Shown here: positions 31,885 through 41,261 of the stretch, piece after piece
Numbering within the stretch: the first letter of the stretch is position 1
Layout of the letters: each line of letters opens with the position of its first letter
Assembly: GCA_963706385.1 (NCBI GenBank)
Contig: OY970153.1
Location: forward strand, 3,038,001 to 3,102,000
Length of the DNA stretch: 64,000 bases
Direction: 5' to 3'
Source of the DNA: Poindextera sp963706385
GTDB taxonomy: Bacteria > Pseudomonadota > Alphaproteobacteria > Caulobacterales > Caulobacteraceae
The notes under the pieces: model-generated
The model's database searches: none
The model's input: only the letters and a program-made list of their open reading frames with translations
Told to the model about the DNA's origin: nothing
Made by a program: the position numbers and the translations under genes

Positions 31885-31885
31885 G

Positions 31886-31905
31886 GGCCGCGCACCGTCG
31901 CGGCC
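31886..31905 (+). terminator. Hairpin after the leucine leader peptide
   Basis: GGCCGCG (31886-31892) pairs perfectly with CGCGGCC (31899-31905) around a six-base loop, starting two bases after the leader stop codon. It is the likely attenuator stem for leuA. It has no U run, so Rho or a pause could be involved. Confidence 0.55.
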
Positions 31906-31967
31906 GGGCGTGCAGGGGAGCCGCTTCCACCGAACGTCCCACAAAAGTCCAGCAGACGAGTTATCCC

Positions 31968-33551
31968 ATGACTTCCGATTCCGCCGCGGCCGCTCCAGCG
32001 AGCGCCAAGGACCACGTCATCATCTTCGACACCACCATGCGCGACGGCGAACAGTCGCCGGGCGCCTCCATGTCGCTCGACGAAAAGCTCGAGCTGGCCA
32101 AGATCCTGGAAGAAATGGGCGTCGACGTGATCGAGGCCGGCTTTCCGATCGCCTCCAACGGCGATTTCGAGGCTGTTCGCGCCATAGCCCAGGTCGTCAC
32201 CGAATCGGTGGTCTGCGGTCTGGCCCGCGCCGCCCCGATGGATATCGACCGCTGCGCCGAGGCGATCGGCCCGGCCAGGCGCGGCCGCATCCACACCTTC
32301 ATCTCCACCAGTCCGGTGCACATGAAGTACAAGCTGCAGATGGAGCCGCAAGAGGTGCTCGAGGCGGTGACGCGTTCGGTGACCCAGGCGCGCAACCTGT
32401 GCGGCGATGTCGAATGGTCGGCCGAGGACGCCACCCGCACCGAGCGGGATTTCCTGCGCCGCTGCGTCGAGGCGGCCATCCGCGCGGGCGCGACCACGAT
32501 CAACGTGCCCGACACCGTGGGCTACACCTACCCGACGGAATACGCCGAGATTTTTCGCGACCTGATCGAGACCGTGCCGGGGGCGGACGCGGTGGTCTTC
32601 TCCACCCACTGCCACAACGACCTGGGCTTGGCGGTGGCCAACTCGCTCTCCGGCGTGATGGCCGGCGCGCGCCAGATCGAATGCGCGATCAACGGCCTGG
32701 GCGAGCGGGCCGGCAACGCGGCGCTGGAAGAGGTGGTCATGGCCCTGCGCGTGCGCGGCGACCGGCTGCCGTTCGACACTCGCATCAATACCCAGCCGAT
32801 CACCCGGGCCAGTCGCTACGTCTCGGCGATTACCGGCTTTCCGGTGCAGTTCAACAAGGCGATCGTCGGCCGCAACGCTTTCGCGCACGAAGCCGGCATC
32901 CACCAGGACGGCATGCTTAAGAACGCCGAGACCTATGAGATCATGCGGCCCGAGGACGTCGGGCAGGGCGCGACCAACCTGGTGATGGGCAAGCACTCCG
33001 GCCGGCACGCCTTCCGCGAGAAACTCAAGGGCCTGGGTTACGAGCTGGGCCAGAACGCGCTGAACGACGCCTTCGTCCGGTTCAAGGCGTTGGCCGACAA
33101 GAAGAAGGATGTCTACGACGAGGATCTGATGGCCCTGGTGGACGACGCCTTGGCGCGCGGATCCGAGCGCATCCAGGTCACCCATCTGCGGGTGATCGCC
33201 GGCACCGAGGGTCCGCAGCAGGCGACCCTGACGGTGACTGTCGAGGGCGCCGAGCGCACGGCCACGGCCACCGGCGACGGGCCGGTCGACGCGGTGTTCA
33301 ACGCCATCCGCGAGGTCTGTCCGCACAAGGCGGTGCTGCGCCTGTTCCAGGTGCATGCGGTGACCGAGGGCACCGACGCCCAGGCCCAGGTTTCGGTCCG
33401 GCTCGAGGAAGACGGCCGCATCGCCACCGGCCTCGCCGCCGACACCGACACCCTGACCGCCAGCGCCAAGGCCTATGTCAACGCGCTGAACAACCTCATC
33501 GCCCGCCGGGAAAAAGGGCGCCCGCCGGCCGCGATCGCCAGCGGCTTCTAG
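31968..33551 (+). CDS. leuA: 2-isopropylmalate synthase
   Basis: 527 residues. First committed step of leucine synthesis, condensing acetyl-CoA with 2-oxoisovalerate. The DRE-TIM barrel motif FDTTMRDGEQSPGASM contains the catalytic Arg-Asp-Glu set, HCHNDLGLAVANS the metal-binding histidines, and INGLGERAGNAALEEVVMAL is standard. The last 130 residues (from about 395) are the LeuA allosteric domain that binds leucine for feedback inhibition. Preceded by the leucine leader peptide and hairpin, so it is regulated both allosterically and probably by attenuation. Confidence 0.97.
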   Translation: MTSDSAAAAPASAKDHVIIFDTTMRDGEQSPGASMSLDEKLELAKILEEMGVDVIEAGFPIASNGDFEAVRAIAQVVTESVVCGLARAAPMDIDRCAEAIGPARRGRIHTFISTSPVHMKYKLQMEPQEVLEAVTRSVTQARNLCGDVEWSAEDATRTERDFLRRCVEAAIRAGATTINVPDTVGYTYPTEYAEIFRDLIETVPGADAVVFSTHCHNDLGLAVANSLSGVMAGARQIECAINGLGERAGNAALEEVVMALRVRGDRLPFDTRINTQPITRASRYVSAITGFPVQFNKAIVGRNAFAHEAGIHQDGMLKNAETYEIMRPEDVGQGATNLVMGKHSGRHAFREKLKGLGYELGQNALNDAFVRFKALADKKKDVYDEDLMALVDDALARGSERIQVTHLRVIAGTEGPQQATLTVTVEGAERTATATGDGPVDAVFNAIREVCPHKAVLRLFQVHAVTEGTDAQAQVSVRLEEDGRIATGLAADTDTLTASAKAYVNALNNLIARREKGRPPAAIASGF

Positions 33552-33599
33552 GCCGCCGCTTCATCGGCCGGCCTGGCCGCGTTTCCGGGATCCAGCTTC

Positions 33600-34490
33600 A
33601 TGTTCGCCCTGCTCTGGATCCCGGCCACCGTGCTGGCTGCGGCCTTCCAGGTCGCCCGCAACGCCCTGCAGCGCGGCCTGATGCCGAAGACCGGGCCATG
33701 GGGCGCGACGCTGGTGCGCTTCCTGTTCGGCCTGCCGTTCTCGCTCGTCTTCGTCGCCGCGGCCTTCGCCCTGACGCCCGGGGCGCGGCCGCGGTTCGGC
33801 CCGGCCTTCTGGAGCGCCGCGATGGTCGGCGCCCTGGCCCAGGTGCTGGCCACGGCCGCGCTGCTGGTGGCCATGCGCCGGGCCGGCTTCGCGGTCGGAA
33901 CCGCCATGCAGCAGAGCTCGCTGCCGCTGGCGGCGGTGGTTGGCTTGGTCTGGTATCACGACCGATTGAGCCCGCTGGCCTGGTTCGGCGTCGCGGTCGC
34001 CACGGCCGGCCTTTTGGTCCTGACCTGGCCCAGGCGCGCTAGCGGCCCTCAACCGATTTCCGGCGGAGCCTTCGGCCTGCTCTCGGGCCTGTGCTTCGGC
34101 TTTTCGCTCAACGGCTTCCGGCATGCGGGCCTGGCGCTCGAACCGCATCACCCGATCGTTTCAGCCCTGACCAGCGTGGCCGTGGTCCAGACCGTCCAGA
34201 CCCTGGGCTTGCTTGTGGTTCTGCTCTTGCGAGATCGCGGCGCGCTGCGGGCGATCGCCGTCGGTTGGCGGGACTCGCTGGCGGCTGGACTCTGCGGCGC
34301 CCTGGCCTCGGCCGGGTGGTTCGTGGCCCTTGCGCTGTCGCCGGCCGCGCCGGTGCGGGCGCTGGGGGTGATCGAGGCGCCTTTCGCCGCCATCGCCGGA
34401 CGGCGGTTGTTCAGCGAACGACTGCATCCGACCCAGATTTTCGCCGGCGCGGCGGTGTTGGCCGGGGTGCTGCTCACGATGCTGCGCTGA
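33600..34490 (+). CDS. EamA/DMT-superfamily transporter
   Basis: 296-residue integral membrane protein with about ten hydrophobic helices in two five-helix halves, including ALLWIPATVLAAAFQVARNA, VRFLFGLPFSLVFVAAAF and the second-half GLLSGLCFGFSLNGF. The pattern of two EamA repeats fits drug/metabolite exporters. The substrate is unknown. It ends in a perfect 12-bp hairpin (34481-34508). Confidence 0.8.
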   Translation: MFALLWIPATVLAAAFQVARNALQRGLMPKTGPWGATLVRFLFGLPFSLVFVAAAFALTPGARPRFGPAFWSAAMVGALAQVLATAALLVAMRRAGFAVGTAMQQSSLPLAAVVGLVWYHDRLSPLAWFGVAVATAGLLVLTWPRRASGPQPISGGAFGLLSGLCFGFSLNGFRHAGLALEPHHPIVSALTSVAVVQTVQTLGLLVVLLLRDRGALRAIAVGWRDSLAAGLCGALASAGWFVALALSPAAPVRALGVIEAPFAAIAGRRLFSERLHPTQIFAGAAVLAGVLLTMLR

Positions 34491-34508
34491 CGCCTGCGTC
34501 AGCGCAGC
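34481..34508 (+). terminator. Hairpin terminator-like structure after the DMT gene
   Basis: GCTGCGCTGACG (34481-34492) and CGTCAGCGCAGC (34497-34508) form a perfect 12-bp stem with a four-base loop that spans the stop codon of the transporter gene. Only ATTATGG follows, so termination would be Rho-assisted or weak. It separates the gene from the mre operon. Confidence 0.6.
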
Positions 34509-34669
34509 ATTATGGTCTTGAATTCAGCGCTTTGGCAGTGCACACGGGGCGGTCTTTTCGCCCTGGGTGATCGAGCGGCGCGTTGGGGTGCGCACGACGC
34601 GACTTACCCTTAAGGCCCAAAGGCTTCCCGCCGAATCATCGGCGCCATCCTCACGCGTTAAGGCCCCGA

Positions 34670-35713
34670 ATGTCCCCGTCTTTCTTTGGCGCCATCTCCA
34701 ACGACATCGCCATCGATCTCGGCACCGCCAACACGCTCGTCTACATGAAGGGCAAGGGCATCGTGCTGAACGAGCCCTCGGTGGTGGCGCTGCGCACCGT
34801 CGGCGGGCGCAAGATCGTCCATGCGGTCGGCATCGACGCCAAGCAGATGCTCGGTCGCACCCCCGGTCATATCGAGGCCATCCGCCCGATGCGCGACGGG
34901 GTCATCGCCGACTTCGAAGTCGCCGAGGAGATGATCAAGTACTTCATCCGCAAGGTCCACAATCGCAAGGCGTTCACCAACCCCAAGGTGATCGTCTGCG
35001 TGCCGTCCGGCGCCACGGCGGTGGAGCGGCGGGCGATCAACGACAGCTGCCTGAACGCCGGCGCCCGACGCGTCGGCCTGATCGACGAGCCGATGGCCGC
35101 GGCGATCGGCGCGGGCCTGCCGATTCACGAGCCGACCGGTTCGATGGTGGTCGATATCGGCGGCGGCACCACCGAGGTCGCGGTGCTGTCGCTTTCAGGC
35201 ATCGTCTATTCGCGCAGCGTGCGAGTCGGCGGCGACAAGATGGACGAGGCGATCATCAGCTACATGCGTCGCCACCATAACCTGTTGATCGGCGAGACCA
35301 CGGCCGAGCGGATCAAGAAGGAAATCGGCACCGCCCGCGCGCCGGCCGACGGCGAGGGATTGGCGATCGAGGTCAAGGGGCGCGATCTGATGCAGGGCGT
35401 GCCGCGGGAGGTGCGGATCAGCGAGAAGCAGGCCTCCGACGCCCTCGCCGAGCCGGTCGCCCAGATCGTCGAGGCGGTCAAGGTGGCGCTCGAGGCCACC
35501 CCGCCGGAGCTGGCATCCGACATCGCCGACAAGGGCATCATGCTGACCGGGGGCGGGGCGCTGCTGCGCGGCCTCGACGCCGAGATTCGCGATCATACCG
35601 GCCTGCCGGTCACCGTCGCCGACGATCCGCTGTCCTGCGTCGCCCTCGGCTGCGGCAAGGTGCTCGAACATCCCAGATGGATGAAGGGCGTGCTCGAATC
35701 GTCCTTATCTTAG
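34670..35713 (+). CDS. mreB: Rod-shape determining protein MreB
   Basis: 347-residue bacterial actin. The ATP-binding phosphate loops IDLGTANTLVYMKGKGIVLN and VVDIGGGTTEVAVLSLSGI, the connecting GLIDEPMAAAIGAGL, and the adenosine motif MLTGGGALLRGLDAEI are intact. MreB filaments guide lateral peptidoglycan insertion. The ATG at 34670 is chosen because the conserved N-terminus SPSFFGAISNDIAIDLGTAN begins there; the frame is open further upstream without conservation. A 268-bp palindromic element (C) separates it from mreC. Confidence 0.97.
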   Translation: MSPSFFGAISNDIAIDLGTANTLVYMKGKGIVLNEPSVVALRTVGGRKIVHAVGIDAKQMLGRTPGHIEAIRPMRDGVIADFEVAEEMIKYFIRKVHNRKAFTNPKVIVCVPSGATAVERRAINDSCLNAGARRVGLIDEPMAAAIGAGLPIHEPTGSMVVDIGGGTTEVAVLSLSGIVYSRSVRVGGDKMDEAIISYMRRHHNLLIGETTAERIKKEIGTARAPADGEGLAIEVKGRDLMQGVPREVRISEKQASDALAEPVAQIVEAVKVALEATPPELASDIADKGIMLTGGGALLRGLDAEIRDHTGLPVTVADDPLSCVALGCGKVLEHPRWMKGVLESSLS

Positions 35714-35720
35714 ACCCGCT

Positions 35721-35988
35721 CTAGAGCGTTACCCGGCTGCGGTGAATCGACTGTTTTCTCCGCTCGCCCCGGCGAACGCCGGGGTCCAGATCATAGAGCG
35801 CATGAGACGGAGGTCGAACCACGAAGACCACGAAGACCACAAAGGCGACGAGATATAATCTTCGTGTCCTTGGTGAACTTCGTGGTTAAATTTTAAACTT
35901 CTTCATTCCGCGCCTTATGATCTGGATCCCGGCGTTCGCCGGGACGAGCGGAATGAAGGTGGACCAACATAAGCGGGCAGCGCTCTAG
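35721..35988. repeat. CTAG-bounded palindromic element C inside the mre operon
   Basis: 268 bp from CTAG at 35721-35724 to CTAG at 35985-35988. Outer arms CGCTCGCCCCGGCGAACGCC and GGCGTTCGCCGGGACGAGCG; inner arms ACCACGAAGACCACGAAGAC and CTTCGTGTCCTTGGTGAAC-T-TCGTGGT. Its outermost flanks differ from elements A, B, D and E. It occupies nearly the entire 295-base gap between mreB and mreC, where adjacent genes are usual. Confidence 0.88.
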
Positions 35989-36008
35989 CCCCGCGGAGGC
36001 GAGCTTAG

Positions 36009-37076
36009 GTGTCCCTCAGGGACGGGCCATTTCAGGATCTCAAGGTCCCGCTGACCTGGACGGCGGCGATCGCCTTGGTCGTGGCCGCGGTCATCGGCTT
36101 GGCGTTGCTGCTCGGCGATCGGCGCGAGACCCTGCAGGCCCAGGCCTATGGCGTAACCAGATCGGCGGCCGACACCATCGCCCACCCGATCGGTGCGGCG
36201 CTGTCCGCGCCCGTCCGCTGGACCAGCGGCGCTTTCGCCTATGTCGGGGACTATTTCTTCGCGGTGTCCGAGAACCGCCACCTGCGCGCCCAGATCGTCG
36301 CGCTCGAACACAGCCGCGAGGCGATGGTCGCCCTGACCAGCGAGAACGCGCGCTATCGCGCTTTGCTGGGCCTGCGAACCGAACCGCCGATCCCGATGGT
36401 CACCGCCCGCGTCATCACCGACGCGCGCGGTCCCTTCGCCAACACCCGCCTGGCCGACGCCGGCGTCGATCGGGGGGTCGCGGTCGGCAATCCGGTGATG
36501 AGCGAGCACGGTCTCGTTGGCCGGATCGTTGGCGTGGCGCACGGCGTCAGCCGCGTCCTGTTGCTGACCGACGTGGCCAGCCGCACGCCGGTGCTGATCG
36601 AGCGAACCGGCGCGCGGGCGATCCTGACCGGCGACGGCGGCGCCAATCCCAAGCTGTCCTATATGCGCGGAGTCGATCCGGTGAAGTCGGGCGATCGGGT
36701 GCTGACCTCCGGCGACGGCGGTGTCTTCCCGCGCGGTCTGCCGGTCGGAACCGCCGTGGCGGGCCTGGATGGAGTCTGGCGCTTGCGGCTGGATAGTGAC
36801 GACGCCCCGATCGACTATGTCCGCATCCTCGAGTTCAAGGATTTCAGCCAGCTCGCGACCCAACCGGCGCTGAACGAGGCCGAGCCGCCGCCGGTTTCGC
36901 CCGCCGAGTCCGCCGCCCTGACGGCCCGACAGCAGGCCGTCGCTCATCCGCCGCCGGCCGTCGCGGCGACCCACCTGGCCGGGCCCGGGAAACCGGCGTC
37001 CTCGGTCCAACCTGTCTCCGCCGCGAAGCCGATCGCCTTGGCCAGGCCGGCGTCCTCGGCGCCGGCCGCGCCATGA
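36009..37076 (+). CDS. mreC: Rod-shape determining protein MreC
   Basis: 355 residues. GTG start at 36009, with GGAGG nine bases upstream. One N-terminal membrane helix (TWTAAIALVVAAVIGLALLL), a coiled-coil region (ENRHLRAQIVALEHSREAMV), then a beta-barrel periplasmic domain with VTARVITDARGPFANTRLAD and YMRGVDPVKSGDRVLTSGDGG. The Pro/Ala-rich C-terminal tail (about 65 residues) is typical of alphaproteobacterial MreC. It overlaps mreD by four bases. Confidence 0.93.
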   Translation: MSLRDGPFQDLKVPLTWTAAIALVVAAVIGLALLLGDRRETLQAQAYGVTRSAADTIAHPIGAALSAPVRWTSGAFAYVGDYFFAVSENRHLRAQIVALEHSREAMVALTSENARYRALLGLRTEPPIPMVTARVITDARGPFANTRLADAGVDRGVAVGNPVMSEHGLVGRIVGVAHGVSRVLLLTDVASRTPVLIERTGARAILTGDGGANPKLSYMRGVDPVKSGDRVLTSGDGGVFPRGLPVGTAVAGLDGVWRLRLDSDDAPIDYVRILEFKDFSQLATQPALNEAEPPPVSPAESAALTARQQAVAHPPPAVAATHLAGPGKPASSVQPVSAAKPIALARPASSAPAAP

Positions 37077-37591
37077 GTTTGATCCACGCCACCCAACGGC
37101 TTGATCCGTGGCGCTGGCTCGGCGTGCCGAGCCTGACCTGTGTCGCGGCGACCATGCTTTTGGCGACGCCCCTGCGCGTGTTTGGCCTGCGGCTGCCCGA
37201 GCCAGTGTTCCCGTTGGTGCTGGCCTTCGCCTGGGCGGTGATCCGCCCATCGATGCTGGCGCCGTTCGCGCTTCTGGCGCTGGGCCTGTTCCTGGATTTG
37301 TGGTGGGGTGGGCCAATCGGCCTGTGGGCTCTCGCGCTGCTGGCCGCCTACGCCGCCACCCTCATCGTGCGGCGGGTGCTGAGCGGTCTGGACTGGTGGG
37401 GCCTTGGCGCCTGGTATGCGCTCTCGGTGGGGGTGGCGATGGGCGCCGGATTTCTGATGACGATGATCGATACCGCCGCAGCGCCCAGTCTGCTGGCGGT
37501 TTTCTGGCAGTTTCTGGCCAGCTTGGCGCTGTTTCCCTTCGCGAACCGCTTGATCGAACGGTTCGAAGACGCTGACGTGCGGTTTAGATGA
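37073..37591 (+). CDS. mreD: Rod-shape determining protein MreD
   Basis: 172-residue polytopic membrane protein with five or six helices, including CVAATMLLATPLRVFGLRLP, FALLALGLFLDLWWGGPIGL, which has the MreD family signature GLFLDLWWGGPIG, and MGAGFLMTMIDTAAAPSLLAV. It anchors the elongasome. The start overlaps the mreC stop in an ATGA, and its own stop overlaps mrdA in the same way. Confidence 0.9.
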   Translation: MSLIHATQRLDPWRWLGVPSLTCVAATMLLATPLRVFGLRLPEPVFPLVLAFAWAVIRPSMLAPFALLALGLFLDLWWGGPIGLWALALLAAYAATLIVRRVLSGLDWWGLGAWYALSVGVAMGAGFLMTMIDTAAAPSLLAVFWQFLASLALFPFANRLIERFEDADVRFR

Positions 37592-39567
37592 GCGAACCGG
37601 CGATCTTCTTCAGCGAGGTGAACGAGCGCCAGAGCACCTTCCACCGGCGCGCCTTCGTGATGGGCGGCCTGATCGGCGCGGGGATGGCGGCGCTAGGCGT
37701 GCGGCTGGCCGAGCTGCAGGTGTTCGAGAACGATCGCTACCGGATGCTGTCCGCCTCGAACCAGTACAATTTCCGGCTCGTGCTGCCGCCGCGCGGACGG
37801 ATTCTCGACCGCAACGGTGTTGAGCTGGCCTCCAACCGGCCGAACTTCCGCCTGTTGCTGCTCAAGGATGAGGCCCCGAACATCGATCAGATCTTGGCGA
37901 AGGTCTCCAAGCTGATCGCCATCACCCCAGACCGTTACCGCCAGATTCGCCGCGACCTCACCGACGGCCCGCGTTTCGTGCCGGTCTCCGTCGCCGACGA
38001 CCTGACCTGGGAGGAGTTCTCGCGGATCAACGTCCGCTCGCCCGAACTGCCCGGGGTGCAGGCCGACATGGGTGAGGCCAGGGTCTACCCGTTCGGCGGT
38101 GCCTTTTCCCATGTGATCGGCTACGTCTCCAAAATCTCGGACGCGGAACTGCGGAAAGTCGGGCCCAACCCCGATCCGCTGCTGCTGAACCCAGGCTTTC
38201 GGATCGGCAAACAGGGCGTGGAGAAGGCGTTGGATCTGGACCTGCGCGGCAAGCCCGGCGGCCAGAAGGTCGAGGTCGACTCCAAGGGACGGATGGTGCG
38301 CGAGGACCCGCTCGGCGACATCAAACCCACCCCGGGCAAGGAGGTCGTCCTGTCGCTCGACGCCGACATCCAGAACCGGGCGCTGGAGGTGTTCGGCCAG
38401 GACAGCGGCGCGGCGGTGATGATGGACTGCCGCACGGGCGATCTTCTGTGCCTCTATTCGGCGCCCAGTTTCGACGCCAACCGTTTCGCCAAGGGCCTGA
38501 CCGCGGCCGAATACCAGGCGCTGGCTGGGTACGATCGCAAACCGCTGTTCAACAAGGCGCTGACGGCGACCTACCCGCCCGGCTCGACGTTCAAGACCAT
38601 GGTCGCCCTGGCCGCGCTCCAGCACGGGGTCGATCCGCACAGGACCTATTACTGCTCCGGCGCCTGGGCCTGGGGCGGACGTGTGTGGCACTGCGACCAG
38701 GCCCACGGGGTGATGGACATGCACAACGCCATCCGCACCTCGTGCGACATCTTCTTCTATCAGACCGCGCTTTCCGTCGGACCGGACAGGATCGCCGAGG
38801 TCGCGCGCGAATTCGGCCTGGGCCAGGTGTTCGACTTCGGTCTCAGCCTCAAGGACCAGAAGCCGGGCCTGATACCCGACACCGCCTACAAGCGGCGCGC
38901 CTTTCCCAAGGACCCGGTCTGGCATCCGGGCGAGACGCCGAGCATGGGCATCGGGCAGGGATATGTGAACGTCAACGCGCTGCAGCTTTGCGTGATGGTC
39001 TCGCGGCTCGCCAACGCGACCAAGGCGATTCGCCCGCGCCTGATCAATTCGATCGGTGGGGTGGCGAGCCCATCGGGCGAACAGGCGCCAAACCTGTCCA
39101 CGCCACGCGAGCATCTGGATTTCGTCCGCGACGCGATGGCCTCGGTGGTCACCAGCGGCACGGCGGCGGGGGCGGCGAATCTCGGGCTCGGCCCGGTGAT
39201 GATGGCCGGCAAGACCGGGACCGCCCAGATCCATTCCTACGCCGGCGGCCACGGCGCGCACGGCGCGGTGGGGGCCTGGGCGATGCGCGACCACGCTTGG
39301 TTTATCGCCTTCGCGCCCTATGATGACCCGCGCTACGCCATGAGCGTGCTGGTCGAGCATGGCGGCTTCGGCGCCCAGGCCGCGGCGCCCAAGGCCCGGG
39401 AGATCATGCGCGTGGCGCTGTTGAAGGACCCGCAGGTGCGCGCGCGGATCGAAAAACCGCTGCCCATGCCGGATATTCCCGCCACCCCGCCGGACCAGAG
39501 GCCGGAGGGCGCCGCGCCGCCGCCGCCGACCGATCTGACGCCGGGCGCGAGCGGCGTCTCCACATGA
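37588..39567 (+). CDS. mrdA: Penicillin-binding protein 2 (elongasome transpeptidase)
   Basis: 659-residue class B PBP. A single N-terminal membrane helix (RRAFVMGGLIGAGMAALGVR), the pedestal domain, then the transpeptidase: PGSTFKTMVALAAL with the acyl-serine S-x-x-K, SCD (TSCDIFFYQ) and KTGT (MAGKTGTAQIH). The C-terminal tail is Pro-rich. It crosslinks side-wall peptidoglycan in partnership with RodA. It starts four bases before the mreD stop and ends in an ATGA overlap with rodA. Confidence 0.95.
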   Translation: MSEPAIFFSEVNERQSTFHRRAFVMGGLIGAGMAALGVRLAELQVFENDRYRMLSASNQYNFRLVLPPRGRILDRNGVELASNRPNFRLLLLKDEAPNIDQILAKVSKLIAITPDRYRQIRRDLTDGPRFVPVSVADDLTWEEFSRINVRSPELPGVQADMGEARVYPFGGAFSHVIGYVSKISDAELRKVGPNPDPLLLNPGFRIGKQGVEKALDLDLRGKPGGQKVEVDSKGRMVREDPLGDIKPTPGKEVVLSLDADIQNRALEVFGQDSGAAVMMDCRTGDLLCLYSAPSFDANRFAKGLTAAEYQALAGYDRKPLFNKALTATYPPGSTFKTMVALAALQHGVDPHRTYYCSGAWAWGGRVWHCDQAHGVMDMHNAIRTSCDIFFYQTALSVGPDRIAEVAREFGLGQVFDFGLSLKDQKPGLIPDTAYKRRAFPKDPVWHPGETPSMGIGQGYVNVNALQLCVMVSRLANATKAIRPRLINSIGGVASPSGEQAPNLSTPREHLDFVRDAMASVVTSGTAAGAANLGLGPVMMAGKTGTAQIHSYAGGHGAHGAVGAWAMRDHAWFIAFAPYDDPRYAMSVLVEHGGFGAQAAAPKAREIMRVALLKDPQVRARIEKPLPMPDIPATPPDQRPEGAAPPPPTDLTPGASGVST

Positions 39568-40715
39568 CCTCCAGCGCCCTGACCCGGCCCGGCGAGCGCG
39601 AGCGGCTGGCGGTCAAGTTCGGCCAGATCGACTGGACCTTGACCCTGCTGCTTTGCCTGATCGCCGCGGCCGGCGGAATGATGCTCTATTCCATCGCCGG
39701 CGGCGCCTGGGAGCCTTGGGCGGCCAAGCACCTGACGCGGTTTGGTCTGTGCCTGTTGCTGATGCTGGCCCTCGCGGTGGTCGATCTTCGGGTCTGGTTC
39801 GCCATCTCCTATCCGCTCTACGGTCTGGGTCTGTTGCTGTTGATGGCGGTCGAGGTGGTCGGTCACCGCTCACTCGGCGCCACGCGCTGGCTGCAGTTCG
39901 GGCCATTGGGGGTGCAGCCCTCGGAGATCATGAAGATCGGCCTCGTGCTTGGCCTGGCGCGGTTCTACCACGGGCTTCCGGCGCAACAGGCGCGCTGGTC
40001 CTGGCGGCTGCTGATCCCCGCGGCGATGATCGGCGCGCCGGTGCTGCTGGTCGCCAAGGAGCCGGACCTGGGCACCGCCATCCTGCTGGCCGCGACCGGC
40101 GGAGCGGTGATGATGCTGGCCGGGCTGAGCCTGCGGCTGATCGTGGCGTCGCTGGCGGGCGTCGCCGCCGCCGTGCCGCCGTTCGTGATGTTCGTGCTCA
40201 AGCCCTATCAGCGCGAGCGGATCCTGACCTTCCTGCATCCGGAGACCGATCCGACCAAGTCCGGCTACCACATCCTGCAGGCCAAGATCGCGCTGGGCTC
40301 CGGCGGGGTGCTCGGCAAGGGTTTCGGCCTGGGCTCGCAGAGCCAGCTCAATTTCCTGCCGGAAAAGCAGACCGACTTCATTTTCGCCACCCTGGCCGAG
40401 GAGTTCGGCCTGGTCGGCAGCCTGTCGATGCTGGCGCTCTACGCCGCGGTGATCGTGATCGCGTTTCGGATCGCCAGCGTCTCGCACAGCCATTTCGGCC
40501 GGCTGAGCGCGGCCGGGGTGACCGCGACCTTCGCCCTCTATGTGCTGATCAACGGCGCCATGGTCATGGGCCTGGCGCCCGTCGTCGGCGTGCCGATGCC
40601 GCTCCTGTCCTACGGCGGCACGGTGATGGTGACGGTGATGGTCGGCTTCGGCCTGATCCAGTCGATGCGCGTGCACCGCTATTCCGAGGTCGGACGGGCG
40701 AGCGGCCTGATCTGA
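39564..40715 (+). CDS. rodA: Peptidoglycan glycosyltransferase RodA
   Basis: 383-residue SEDS-family polymerase with about ten membrane helices. The SEDS signature is visible: ITKWLQFG-type segment TRWLQFGPLGVQPSEIMKIG, KEPDLGTAILLAATGG, and FLPEKQTDFIFATLAEEFGL with the catalytic aspartate, ending PMPLLSYGGTVMVTVMVGFG. It polymerises lipid II during elongation. Coupled to mrdA by the four-base overlap at 39564. Confidence 0.95.
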   Translation: MTSSALTRPGERERLAVKFGQIDWTLTLLLCLIAAAGGMMLYSIAGGAWEPWAAKHLTRFGLCLLLMLALAVVDLRVWFAISYPLYGLGLLLLMAVEVVGHRSLGATRWLQFGPLGVQPSEIMKIGLVLGLARFYHGLPAQQARWSWRLLIPAAMIGAPVLLVAKEPDLGTAILLAATGGAVMMLAGLSLRLIVASLAGVAAAVPPFVMFVLKPYQRERILTFLHPETDPTKSGYHILQAKIALGSGGVLGKGFGLGSQSQLNFLPEKQTDFIFATLAEEFGLVGSLSMLALYAAVIVIAFRIASVSHSHFGRLSAAGVTATFALYVLINGAMVMGLAPVVGVPMPLLSYGGTVMVTVMVGFGLIQSMRVHRYSEVGRASGLI

Positions 40716-40858
40716 TGGTCAAGTTCCGACGCTTGGCGCCCTGACCCTTCCCCGTTGCCTGATCAGCCCGTGTCGGCCCGCGAGCCGAGGCCGACATTCG
40801 CTTAGGGGTGGGTTCGATCCGACGCGGACCAAACGTCCCGCAGGGGCCATCGGAACAG

Positions 40859-41092
40859 CTATTCGTCGCGGCCGTAGACCATCTGCGTGATGGGGTTGGC
40901 CGCCAGGATCACGATCAAACCGCAAGTGAAGTAGACGGCCGCGGCAGCAATGATCTGGAGTGGTGTAAGGCCCGGCCGGGTTGGCAAGTGCACCAACCAC
41001 AACAGGACCGCGACCGCGTCTAGAAGAGCGGCGGTGATCAGGATTATGCCGATCACACGTACCACGAGCCTAAAGATGTCCTTCGCCGTCAT
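40859..41092 (-). CDS. Small two-helix membrane protein, unknown
   Basis: 77 residues from the ATG at 41092, which has GGGCGGA just upstream (an earlier ATG at 41125 would add 11 residues). Two membrane helices: LVVRVIGIILITAALLDAVA and IIAAAAVYFTCGLIVILAAN, with a short periplasmic loop and a PITQMVYGRDE tail. No family is recognised. It is alone between rodA and the convergent hydrolase genes. Confidence 0.6.
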   Translation of the reverse strand: MTAKDIFRLVVRVIGIILITAALLDAVAVLLWLVHLPTRPGLTPLQIIAAAAVYFTCGLIVILAANPITQMVYGRDE

Positions 41093-41261
41093 CGTCCGCC
41101 CTTTGCGCGTCAGCCATAGGGGCAATCAATCGTTATTATCCTGAAATCTGCAACCCCGACATCATCAGAGCGGCCCGACCAGGCGTGCCTGAATGTCTCC
41201 TCACCACCCACATCAAACCAAAAGCGTGGGCGCCCAGCGTCAGATTTTCACCGCTAGCCCG

